A program made the translations under genes and the position numbers. Below the pieces are notes generated by a model that worked only from the letters and a program-made list of their open reading frames with translations, searched no databases and had not been told where the DNA came from. DNA of 64,000 bases from Steromphala cineraria (lineage: Eukaryota > Mollusca > Gastropoda > Trochida > Trochidae): NCBI GenBank assembly GCA_916613615.1, contig OU744736.1:7885724-7949723 (forward strand), written 5' to 3'. Positions 31,901-40,599 of this stretch are shown piece after piece. How positions within the stretch are numbered: position 1 is the stretch's first letter; every line of letters starts with the position of its first letter.

Positions 31901-32692
31901 ACCTTTAAACTCAGATTTGAAACTGAAGAGTATATAAATTCACTTCAAATAGATAAATTAAGAAGCACTTTTGCAAATTTCCGTTGTGGAACACTCCCAT
32001 TAGAAATAGAAACTGGTAGGGAAAATGGTTAAGAACGCAAAGATAGAACCTGTAGGCTATGTAAATCAGCAGAAATAGAGGACGAATATAATTTTCTACT
32101 TCATTGTAAGCCACTTTCGGATATTAGAAAACAATACCTCAATGTTGTCACAGCGTCAAAATACCATTTTGTTAAATTAATGTCTGATAAGAATAAAGAG
32201 TGTTTAAAGAATGTTGCCATACCATGCTATGGAACTACGAAGCACACTTATTACATAAGCATATTTCAAAACTATGTTTCTTTTACAATGTAAACGCATG
32301 TGCATTATGATTGCCAATTTTATATGTATTCTATGTTGTCATAGGCCGTTGGCCTAAATATCAAACGTAAATAAAGAATTGAATTGAAAGAACTTGATGC
32401 ACTTGTGTCATAAATTTATCAGCTTCAAAAGCTTGTTGTGAAAAGTTAAGACTGTGTAAAAATATATATTCATAGCATGATCTCTAACAAAATATTCCTT
32501 GTCCTGAAAAGAGGTCAGTAAACTCTCACCTGACCTTGGGTAGCCACACAAGTACAGATCACCCCGTCTCAGACTAACGCTTGGGATACCTCTAATAATA
32601 TCCTTCTTAAATCTTCGTGGGTACAATTTCCCGTCAATATCAAGAACTGGTAAAAATCTGCCATTTTCATGGTAAAGGCGAGAGTCCGTCAT
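19836..32692 (-). CDS. Cytosolic sulfotransferase (SULT family), five exons
   Basis: Five exons join in phase to 864 nt, giving 287 residues, the usual SULT length. The enzyme transfers sulfonate from PAPS to hydroxyl or amine acceptors in the cytosol. Visible motifs: PAPS 5'-phosphosulfate loop YPRSGHHW (residues 51-58, Arg in place of the usual Lys, HH in place of TT/TH); catalytic His103 in ILASHVLP; 3'-phosphate-binding YVTRDPRDVAVSWFHFY with Arg124 and Ser132; C-terminal RKGIVGDW (residues 248-255); and a dimerisation-like segment NVFTETQAEKFD. There is no signal peptide or membrane segment. All four introns obey GT-AG. Intron 1 (about 9.3 kb) holds an alternative first exon, a LINE and a probable solo LTR. 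The acceptor substrate cannot be told from sequence; family rank (SULT1-like) is inference. Confidence 0.9.
20590..20752 (-). CDS. Sulfotransferase exon 4
   Basis: 163 nt between acceptor CTATTACCCAG and donor AAAG/GTATGA. It encodes NPLQVVRDLSTFLKRPM and a following helix (FRNMKQVKDSL), the region between the acceptor pocket and the RKG loop in SULTs. Confidence 0.87.
20930..20995. repeat. Dispersed repeat tail (ATATAGCGCGCACTCG)
   Basis: AATATTTATATAGCGCGCAC followed by GCTCAAGGCGCTTAACG resembles the 3' tails of SINE/LINE repeats common in marine invertebrates. It stops within about 5 nt of the exon 3 donor. Confidence 0.5.
21000..21103 (-). CDS. Sulfotransferase exon 3
   Basis: 104 nt from acceptor CCTTTTAG to donor AAACAG/GTAATC. 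It encodes IWSSWWEHVKSFE and THVVFYEELKQ, the SULT W-x2-H-V-K helix and the F-Y-E-(E/D)-L/M-K strand. It ends at phase 0, matching exon 4. Confidence 0.87.
21903..22057. repeat. Perfect palindrome, 59-bp arms, 37-bp loop
   Basis: The arm beginning AGTAGCCCTAACCATCATGT (21903-21961) recurs as an exact reverse complement at 21999-22057. The loop contains GAGACCGAAGGCCGAATGG. Part of the arm (AACTATACTTTATTGC) recurs near 22240. It lies in sulfotransferase intron 2, so the primary transcript would contain a 59-bp duplex. Confidence 0.93.
22180..22233. promoter_or_regulatory. Three TGACGTCA palindromes at 22-23 bp spacing
   Basis: TGACGTCA starts at 22180, 22202 and 22225, about two helical turns apart. 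CREB/ATF-type proteins bind this motif, but no nearby start site is evident, and the motif also occurs in repeats elsewhere in the window. Confidence 0.3.
22877..23194 (-). CDS. Sulfotransferase exon 2 (catalytic core)
   Basis: 318 nt between acceptor ATTGTTCCAG and donor ACAT/GTAAGG. It encodes the rest of the PAPS loop (HHWVFEIMNMIHAG), catalytic His in SPRILASHVLP, and the YVTRDPRDVAVSW motif. The codons adjoining the junction read through without loss from either first exon. Confidence 0.92.
23763..23812 (-). repeat. tRNA-SINE fragment
   Basis: GATTCGAACCAACACCCTC (an antisense B box region) matches the SINE at 1436-1540. Only the 3' half of the tRNA-like head remains. Confidence 0.4.
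25145..25245. repeat. Imperfect tandem duplication, about 50-bp unit
   Basis: ATGTAACACCTACTCGGGG with GTTGGAAGGTTTTTATAT occurs twice, with a decayed third partial unit following. Confidence 0.7.
25314..25395 (-). repeat. tRNA-like SINE head or tRNA pseudogene
   Basis: On the minus strand the tRNA-like stretch has A-box-like GTTAGAGTAGTGGTTATAGT and B-box-like GGGTTCTAATCCC. The second differs from GGTTCGAATCC at the critical TTCGA step, so it is probably inactive. Confidence 0.45.
25925..26073. repeat. Foldback hairpin (GGTTATGCTTGGG arms)
   Basis: The left arm CTCGGTTATGCTTGGG with TTTTCAAAACC is mirrored by GGTTTTGAAATCCCAAGCAT and AACCTCG. The interior is itself partly palindromic (AAAGAAAGC..GCTTTCTTT). 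Confidence 0.75.
26190..26232. repeat. Short minisatellite (CGGAATTGCAGGAAT)
   Basis: About three units of 15 bp with small changes (TTGAAGGAGTC). Confidence 0.7.
27461..27685. mobile_element. MITE (CATCTTCCTACGCA family), copy 2
   Basis: The left end CTAAGCAAAGCCAAAAACGC and the right end GTGTTAGGCTTTGCGACGATG are diverged inverted repeats related to 18627-18818. It lies in sulfotransferase intron 1. Confidence 0.5.
27885..27950 (+). repeat. SINE fragment (GTGAGTTATTGTTTTACGCC)
   Basis: AAGTAAGTGAGTTATTGTTT followed by TACGCCACTTGGGCAATATTTC matches the general pattern of a SINE core I associate with molluscs (gtgagt..ttttacgcc..agcaatatt). This is from memory and has not been checked. Confidence 0.45.
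28150..28460 (-). repeat. Three 108-bp tandem copies of the sulfotransferase exon 1b 3' end with splice donor
   Basis: Copies end at donors 28366, 28258 and 28150, exactly 108 bp apart, each followed by GTAAGT. Each carries about 31 codons, from RTM through YLCGI to the P-loop start, plus about 14 nt of intron. None of the three has an internal stop in the sulfotransferase frame. P-loop variants are GICRSG, GIRCSG and GIRRSS. Confidence 0.88.
28366..28528 (-). CDS. Sulfotransferase alternative first exon 1b
   Basis: ATG at 28528 opens 54 codons plus 1 nt, the same length and phase as exon 1a, ending at donor TTCAG/GTAAGT. It aligns with exon 1a throughout (LYDKSGNYL / LYHENGRFL, LYPR, VYLCG / LYLCG). 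The phosphosulfate loop reads GICRSG, so the conserved Tyr-Pro is Ile-Cys. It could be a mutually exclusive first exon giving an enzyme with altered PAPS binding, or the remnant of a duplicated gene. An in-frame ATG also exists 60 nt upstream, but exon 1a alignment favours 28528. Confidence 0.72.
29361..32385 (+). mobile_element. Degenerate 5'-truncated non-LTR retrotransposon (CR1/L2-like LINE)
   Basis: It is flanked by a 12-bp target duplication GAAAGAACTTGA (29349-29360 and 32386-32397). In order: endonuclease 3' part with ESDHLPLSL (about 29520-29700); a linker; RT with LKRNKSAGLDNL, PLHKSG, NNYRGISLL, QAGFR and AAFIDFKKA (about 30340-30820); an FPDDIVLFS palm motif (FADD mutated, about 31108); and a C-terminal Cys region (CRLCKSAEIEDEYNFLLHC, about 32050-32105). 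The 3' end is AATAAAGAATTGAATTG. Several frameshifts and stops make it inactive. It inserted in intron 1 between the two first exons. Confidence 0.85.
32530..32692 (-). CDS. Sulfotransferase first exon 1a
   Basis: ATG at 32692; 54 codons plus 1 nt to donor GGTCAG/GTGAGA. It encodes VLDIDGKLYPRRF and LYLCGYPRS, the strand and loop that begin the PAPS site, completed by exon 2 (GHHWVFEI). No TATA box was seen upstream. Confidence 0.88.
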
Positions 32693-32831
32693 TGTCGAGG
32701 AGTCACGAATCTAAATATGTATTCTCAGTCACGGCCATGTAGACAGGGATTGCTACACGGTCATCCGTGTTATTTTATTCAGAGAAGGAAATTTGTTTTT
32801 TCCGAGTTATAGCAAGGATCATATGAAACAT

Positions 32832-33102
32832 TGTTGTATTTAGGATCACACTATCTTCAAAAGATTCTTGTTCCTTTTTCGGGCCGAGTCAGGTAACACA
32901 GCCAGCAATGGCCATAGCAGCAGCTAACCGTTTCGCCATCCACAAAACCGAAGGTCCGACATTCATCTCTCTTCTGATGGATAGGCACAGCTCCCCACGC
33001 CGAATTTATTAAAGACAAATGACATTTTGATAGGGAACTAAAGTAAAAAAGTAAAACAAATCTGTTCTATTGAAGATACAGTGTGATCCAAAATATGACA
33101 AT
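32832..33102. mobile_element. TIR element carrying a decayed tRNA-like segment
   Basis: ACATTGTTGTATTTAGGATC plus ACACTATCTTC at the left is mirrored by GAAGATACAGTGTGATCC and AAAATATGACAATG at the right. The interior has GGGCCGAGTC..CAGCCAGCAATG, shared with the SINE at 1436-1540, whose flank also has TTGGATTACACTATCTTGAA. So the two loci share more than the SINE head. Confidence 0.5.
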
Positions 33103-34299
33103 GCTACATTTGTTCATTATCTAAATTGCTTTCTCTAAACGTACTATGGGCAATCAATAACACAATGAAGTACTTATATGACCAATTCATCTCAACGCAT
33201 GTCCACCATGCATTACCTTCGATGGTCGCCAATTGAAACAATCTCCCTGGTATCAATGAACCAATGGGCTTGATTCTTATGTCATCAGTTATTAAATTCG
33301 ATGTTATGATACACCATTAGTTATTGATATATTCCTCAGGCAAATTTCAGAGCAAATATTTATCACAGAAATAAATGACAATTACAACAATCAAATGACT
33401 GTTTCCCAACTCAAAATAACGATTAGCTACAGTTTGTGTACTAGAGTAAGCAAAGTAATTTGTTGACAGGGTTCCCATGATCTTAATTGCTGTCATCTCA
33501 ACAAATGTTTATATCCCTGTAAAGTAGATCTGAACCTTGAACAACCCTAGAGGCATGCATGGTCGAAGTAGATACTGTAGTAGCACTGATAGATCTCTAA
33601 CTTACAGATATTGCAATTTAAGGCTGGCGATTACATTGAACCTCTATAAACGTCATCGAGATAACCACTATTTCAAGATATGGGAATGAAACTACAAAAG
33701 AGCCATGTGTGATGCAGCATGAGCAGCAATGGCTCATATTTGTCTATGCTCTGTTTCAATTTTTTTCCCGTACTGAAAGACCACAGACTTGCAATACAAC
33801 ACATGTACATAATAATGTGCATATGTATTTCCCATGATCATGACAATATAACTTACATTGTGTTTTGATAAATATGCTGATCGTAACAACATGGCATAGT
33901 ATACAAACACGGACAGATTTATTAAGAACTGTATGTTTTTATTGAACAATGCTGCAAATCAAACATGTGTGGATTGAACAAATTGTATTGTTTTCTATAC
34001 AACTTTCCCAGAGATTCAGAAACTGGAGAATTCAAACGAAATGATATTCATCTTCTATTTGACTATGATTACATAGTTTGCAAATTCTATATTCTCCTTG
34101 GATTAATTTGAATATTCGGTGAATAGACAACGTAGAGAACATCTTACTCTATACTTAATGCTATCCTAAACGTTTCTAATTTGCACAGATAGATAGATGT
34201 CATATTTCAGCGTACATTAAACATTTTATAATACATACTAAACAACGTCTAGTTTCATAATATATTGCGAGTTTCATAAAAATGCTATGAAACGGGACC

Positions 34300-35850
34300 G
34301 AGTTTCTGAAACCTGCCTGCGTTTGACTGATTTTATCCATTGCCTCTCCCAATGATACTATCTTTTGTTAATAATGCCTGTAAAACCTTACTAAGAATAC
34401 TGAAAAGAGCACCTCGGTGATAAGCTCTGGTGTCATATCGTCAGTACCCGGTGATTTATTTGCCTTTAAGCACTTAATAATATCCATATTCTCATTTCTA
34501 CTGATTGGAGACTCTAGTATCCTGAAAGAGTCGAATAAGGATCATGTGATATCGTCATTATCAGTTTCAAAGTTAAAAAGGTTACTAAAGTGACTATGTC
34601 ACTCATTCCGCCCATCATTGTTTTTGCTAAGGTAAAAAAGTTTATCTTTATAAAGTCAAACAGAACGTTTTTAGTCTGATATGCTGTTTTCTATGTCTGT
34701 CTGCTTCTTTTAAAAATAATCGAACCGCAGTTGCTTACACACAGTATTGTATTTATTTATTATCAAGCAATATTCATAAGTATTCATTGCTGAAGAAGTT
34801 TTCATTGTTTAATTTGAGTTTCACCCATTCCTCATTTTACCATTTGTTAAATTTCTTTCCTGACGAAGTGGTTCTTCTTTTCATATTTTCAGCAACTAAT
34901 TAAACAGTTAGCATCAGTAACATGTTACTGTCATTGATATTAGTTGAAGCGAAGTCACCTGACTTATCAAACAGTGATTGAACATGATCAGATAAGCGAT
35001 TCTCTCTAAACTGTTCGCATTTATCGTTTTCCAAGAAAAACTGTTTTGCATATATACCTGTCGTAAGCTCTATTGTGGACAGTCTGAAGTGAAATAGTTA
35101 TCGGAAGATGATCTGACTCGGTGAGAGTTTGTAGACTGAAAGTATTAAAAAAAATCGTACTTATAATGAGATTATATGTAAAATCGCCAATTTCTTGGTC
35201 ACTATCACCAGAGACTCTATATACGTGTTATATAATGTCCCTGCTATCACAGAGACCGTTTATAATGAGAACATTTACGATTCAACATAAATTCAATAAG
35301 GTCTTACAAATGTTGTTTATAACTCTATCGGCAGAATAGCGTTTCATTTTTAAAATGTCAGTTAAAGTCCAAGTGTGAATCATTCTGATTTTCTGTATAA
35401 TCTAATATATCATCTTCTATGAAATCAAGATTTGTACTTGTTTGAGCTTTACAATCTCTGCCACAGAGTATATATACATATACAAAGGGGACACAATATC
35501 TACTAACGAGTCTTTAAATACAGTAATACCATTTTACAATGTGGAGATAATCTATCGTACCAGGTCGAGCCGTCCGGTTGGATATATACACACGAGTACA
35601 GTATATCTCTATCTAAGCCAAATAATGCATAATCAAATAATATATAAACGGCATTGTCCGTTATTCTTGTCAATTTGCTATATTACTTTAACCGATCACT
35701 GGAGGGATTTCCACAGTAGGATATTTTATCTACTACTTTTACAAATTTCCTTAATTCAGGAAAAATATTTGTTACATCTAAATCATTGCTCCAAGTTTTA
35801 CTAATTCGTACAACATCAAAAGATTTTATATATTAAATAAAATCATCATA
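34300..35850 (-). mobile_element. Antisense degenerate LINE (endonuclease and RT start)
   Basis: On the minus strand, pieces read EIGDFTYN and LTESDHLPITISLQTV (endonuclease, about 35080-35220), then the linker, then CLKANKSPGTDDMTPELI (RT, about 34425-34480) and QAGFRNS near 34310. Many stops. It is CR1/L2-like and opposite in orientation to the LINE at 29361-32385. The upper limit is uncertain. Confidence 0.7.
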
Positions 35851-35974
35851 CAAGTAGGAGGAGTTACTTCTGCAATGTTCAAAAACATTACATTTACTAA
35901 ATCCGATTTTACCTGATCACTTGAGATGACTTTATTTTATCTTTTTCCTACCCGACGTAGAGCGGCACGAATGA

Positions 35975-36300
35975 AAAGCCTGACCGTGGCCCCAACCCGA
36001 TTCGGAATTCTCCGGTGAGGGCGACGAGAAGTCGACCTGCGACTTCGGCGGTACTTCTGACTATCAGCCAGTCGTGAAGTGTTCTTGGCTTGGGGAAATA
36101 GATTTAGACCAACAGGTCTTTATGATGTCATATTGTTGTGTAACCTAATATAAAAACCCGTTGATGTAAATCTATTTAGATTGGCCTGTCCGTGGTCACA
36201 ACCCTATTCAGAATTCTGAGGGCGACCTGAGACTGCAGCCGACTGACTGTCATCCTGTCGTGAAGTGTTCCTGGAAGACGTGGGGGAGGCTGGTCTTGAG
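35975..36300. repeat. Diverged direct duplication
   Basis: Two blocks about 200 bp apart share CCTG(A/T)CCGTGG, GAATTCT, GAGGGCGAC and GTCGTGAAGTGTTC. They are more GC-rich than the surroundings and the family is unknown. Confidence 0.55.
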
Positions 36301-36540
36301 ACTGTGTACCGGTGCTGAGAGGGTTATTTATAAACATTGCTTTGCAAGCAACAAGGACTATATATTTGGTTTAAACATATTTATTCACAGAATGTGGTTG
36401 GATTGGCAAACAAGCACATCAGTGCCTATGTTAATGCCGGATATATTTTGTCTTGCAATCCTTCTATTTGCGTTGAAGGGGAACTAAAGAGAAAAAAAAC
36501 ATGATTTAGATGATAATGCATTGGTTTATGTGATTGACCT

Positions 36541-39500
36541 CCTAGACATTCTCTCCCCACAGAGGCAGCTCATATTATTACTCCGATTGAGCAAAGTAAC
36601 GTAACTGAGCTGCCTTTGTGGGGAGAGCATGGTGAATTACCGCCTAGACATTCTCTCCCCACAGAGGCAGCTCATTCTTTTACTCTGATTGAGCAAAGTT
36701 TCGTAACTGAGCTGCCTCTGTGGGGAGAGCATGGTGAATTACCTCCTAGACATTCTCTCCCCACAGAGGCAGCTCATGCATTCTATTACTCCGATTGAGC
36801 AAAGTAACATGACTGAGCTGCCTCTGTGGGGAGAGCATGGTGAATTACCTCCTAGACATTCTCTCCCCACAGAGGCAGCTCATTCTATTACTCCGATTGA
36901 GCAAAGTAACGTAACTGAGCTGCCTCTGTGGGGAGAGCATGGTGAATTACCGCCTAGACATTCTCTCCCCACAGAGGCAGCTCATTCTATTACTCCGATT
37001 GAGCAAAGTTACGGAACTGAGCTGCCTCTGTGGGGAGAGCATGGTGAATTACCGCCTAGACATTCTCTCACCACAGAGGCAGCTCATTCTATTACTCCGA
37101 TTGAGCAAAGTAACGTAACTGAGCTGCCTCTGTGGGGAGAGCATGGTGAATTACCTCCTAGACATTCTCTCACCACAGAGGCAGCTCATTCTATTACTCC
37201 GATTGAGCAAAGTAACATGACTGAGCTGCCTCTGTGGGGAGAGCATGGTGAATTACCTCCTAGACATTCTCTCCCCACAGAGGCAGCTCATGCATTCTAT
37301 TACTCCGATTGAGCAAAGTAACATGACTGAGCTGCCTCTGTGGTGAGAGCATGGTGAATTACCTCCTAGACATTCTCTCCCCAGAGAGGCAGCTCATGCA
37401 TTCCATTACTCCGATTGAGCAAAGTAACGTAACTGAGCTGCCTCTGTGGAGAGAGCATGGTGAATTACCTCCTAGACATTCTCTCACCACAGAGGCAGCT
37501 CATTCTATTACTCCGATTGAGCAAAGTAACGTAACTGAGCTGCCTCTGTGGGGAGAGCATGGTGAATTACCGCCTAGACATTCTCTCCCCACAGAGGCAG
37601 CTCATTCTATTACTCCGATTGAGCAAAGTTACGTAACTGAGCTGCCTCTGTGGGGAGAGCATGGTGAATTACCGCCTAGACATTCTCTCACCACAGAGGC
37701 AGCTCATTCTATTACTCCGATTGAGCAAAGTAACGTAACTGAGCTGCCTCTGTGGGGAGAGCATGGTGAATTACCTCCTAGACATTCTCTCACCACAGAG
37801 GCAGCTCATTCTATTACTCCGATTGAGCAAAGTAACATGACTGAGCTGCCTCTGTGGGGAGAGCATGGTGAATTACCTCCTAGACATTCTCTCCCCACAG
37901 AGGCAGCTCATGCATTCTATTACTCCGATTGAGCAAAGTAACATGACTGAGCTGCCTCTGTGGTGAGAGCATGGTGAATTACCTCCTAGACATTCTCTCC
38001 CCAGAGAGGCAGCTCATGCATTCCATTACTCCGATTGAGCAAAGTAACGTAACTGAGCTGCCTCTGTGGAGAGAGCATGGTGAATTACCTCCTAGACATT
38101 CTCTCACCACAGAGGCAGCTCATTCTATTACTCCGATTGAGCAAAGTAACGTAACTGAGCTGCCTCTGTGTGGAGAGCATGGTGAATTACCGCCTAGACA
38201 TTCTCTCCCCACAGAGACAGCTCATTCTATTACTCCGATTGAGCAAAGTGACGTAACTGAGCTGCCTCTGTGGGGAGAGCATGGTGAATTACCTCCTAGA
38301 CATTCTCTCACCACAGAGGCAGCTCATTCTATTACTCCGATTGAGCAAAGTAACATGACTGAGCTGCCTCTGTGGGGAGAGCATGGTAAATTACCTCCTA
38401 GACATTCTCTCCCCACAGAGGCAGCTCATGCATTCTATTACTCCGATTGAGCAAAGTACATGACTGAGCTGCCTCTGTGGGGAGAGCATGGTGAATTACC
38501 TCCTAGACATTCTCTCCCCACAGAGGCAGCTCATGCATTCTATTACTCCGATTGAGCAAAGTACATGACTGAGCTGCCTCTGTGGTAATAGCATGGTGAA
38601 TTACCTCCTAGACATTCTCTCCCCACAGAGGCAGCTCATTCTATTACTCCGATTGAGCAAAGTAACGTAACTGAGCTGCCTCTGTGGGGAGAGCATGGTG
38701 AATTACCGCCTAGACATTCTCTCCCCACAGAGGCAGCTCATTCTATTACTCCGATTGAGCAAAGTTACGTAACTGAGCTGCCTCTGTGGGGAGAGCATGG
38801 TGAATTACCTCCTAGACATTCTCTCACCACAGAGGCAGCTCATTCTATTACTCCGATTGAGCAAAGTAACGTAACTGAGCTGCCTCTGTGGGGAGAGCAT
38901 GGTGAATTACCTCCTAGACATTCTCTCACCACAGAGGCAGCTCATTCTATTACTCCGATTGAGCAAAGTAACATGACTGAGCTGCCTCTGTGGGGAGAGC
39001 ATGGTGAATTACCTCCTAGACATTCTCTCCCCACAGAGGCAGCTCATGCATTCTATTACTCCGATTGAGCAAAGTAACATGACTGAGCTGCCTCTGTGGT
39101 GAGAGCATGGTGAATTACCTCCTAGACATTCTCTCCCCAGAGAGGCAGCTCATGCATTCCATTACTCCGATTGAGCAAAGTAACGTAACTGAGCTTCCTC
39201 TGTGGAGAGAGCATGGTGAATTACCTCCTAGACATTCTCTCACCACAGAGGCAGCTCATTCTATTACTCCGATTGAGCAAAGTAACGTAACTGAGCTGCC
39301 TCTGTGGGGAGAGCATGGTGAATTACCTCCTAGACATTCTCTCACCACAGAGGCAGCTCATTCTATTACTCCGATTGAGCAAAGTAACATGACTGAGCTG
39401 CCTCTGTGGGGAGAGCATGGTGAATTACCTCCTAGACATTCTCTCACCACAGAGGCAGCAGATGCATTCTATTACTCCGATTGAGCAAAGTAACATGACT

Positions 39501-40557
39501 GAGCTGCCTCTGTGGTGAGAGCATGGTGAATTACCTCCTAAACATTCTCTCCCCACAGAGGCAGCTCATGCATTCTATTACTCCGATTGAGCAAAGTAAC
39601 GTAACTGAGCTGCCTCTGTGGAGAGAGCATGGTGAATTACCTCCTAGACATTCTCTCACCACAGAGGCAGCTCATTCTATTACTCCGATTGAGCAAAGTA
39701 ACGTAACTGAGCTGCCTCTGTGGGGAGAGCATGGTGAATTACCTCCTAGACATTCTCTCCCCACAGAGGCAGCTCATGCATTCTATTACTCCGATTGAGC
39801 AAAGTAACGTGACTGAGCTGCCTCTGTGGGGAGAGCATGGTGAATTACCTCCTAGACATTCTCTCTCCACAGAGGCAGCTCATTCTATTACTCCGATTGA
39901 GCAAAGTAACATGACTGAGCTGCCTCTGTGGTGAGAGCATGGTGAATTACCTCCTAGACATTCTCTCCCCACAGAGGCAGCTCATGCATTCTATTACTCC
40001 GATTGAGCAAAGTAACGTGACTGAGCTGCCTCTGTGGGGAGAGCATGGTGAATAACCTACTAGACATTCTCTCCCCACAGAGGCATCTCATTCTATTACT
40101 CCGATTGAGCAAAGTAACATGACTGAGCTGCCTCTGTGGGGAGAGCATGGTGAATTACCTCCTAGACATTCTCTCCCCACAGAGGCAGCTCATTCTATTA
40201 CTCCGATTGAGCAAAGTAACATGACTGAGCTGCCTCTGTGTGGAGAGCATGGTGAATTACCTCCTAGACATTCTCTCTCCACAGAGGCAGCTCATGCATT
40301 CTATTACTCCGATTGAGCAAAGTAACATGACTGAGCTGCCTCTGTGTGGAGAGCATGGTGAATTACCTCCTAGACATTCTCTCTCCACAGAGGCAGCTCA
40401 TGCATTCTATTACTCCGATTGAGCAAAGTAACATGACTGAGCTGCCTCTGTGTGGAGAGCATGGTGAATTACCTCCTAGACATTCTCTCTCCACAGAGGC
40501 AGCTCATTCTATAACTCCGATTGAGCAAAGTGACGTGACTGAGCTGTGGTGGGAGCA
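36541..40557. repeat. Satellite array of a palindromic MITE, 102/106-bp monomers
   Basis: There are about 39 monomers (array length over period). Each holds inverted arms CTCTCCCCACAGAGGCAGCT and AGCTGCCTCTGTGGGGAGAG around a loop with CTCCGATTGAGCAAAG, plus a 17-bp spacer GTGAATTACCTCCTAGA. The spacer matches the unique sequence left of the array (GTGATTGACCTCCTAGA). Monomers with GCATTC inserted are 106 bp. Markers recur every 620 bp (36731, 37351, 37971), a higher-order repeat of four 102-bp and two 106-bp units. Long open frames arise only because 102 is divisible by 3; they break at 106-bp monomers. Confidence 0.93.
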
Positions 40558-40599
40558 TGCTCGTAAGGCGGACTATGGTCAATAGAAATGTAAGCTGAA

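Noticed and set aside
36616..40585. Series of long frames with repeated HSITPIEQS / ELPLWGEHGEL peptides
   Set aside because: A 102-bp satellite divisible by 3; frames break at each 106-bp monomer, and the DNA palindrome, not the peptide, is conserved.
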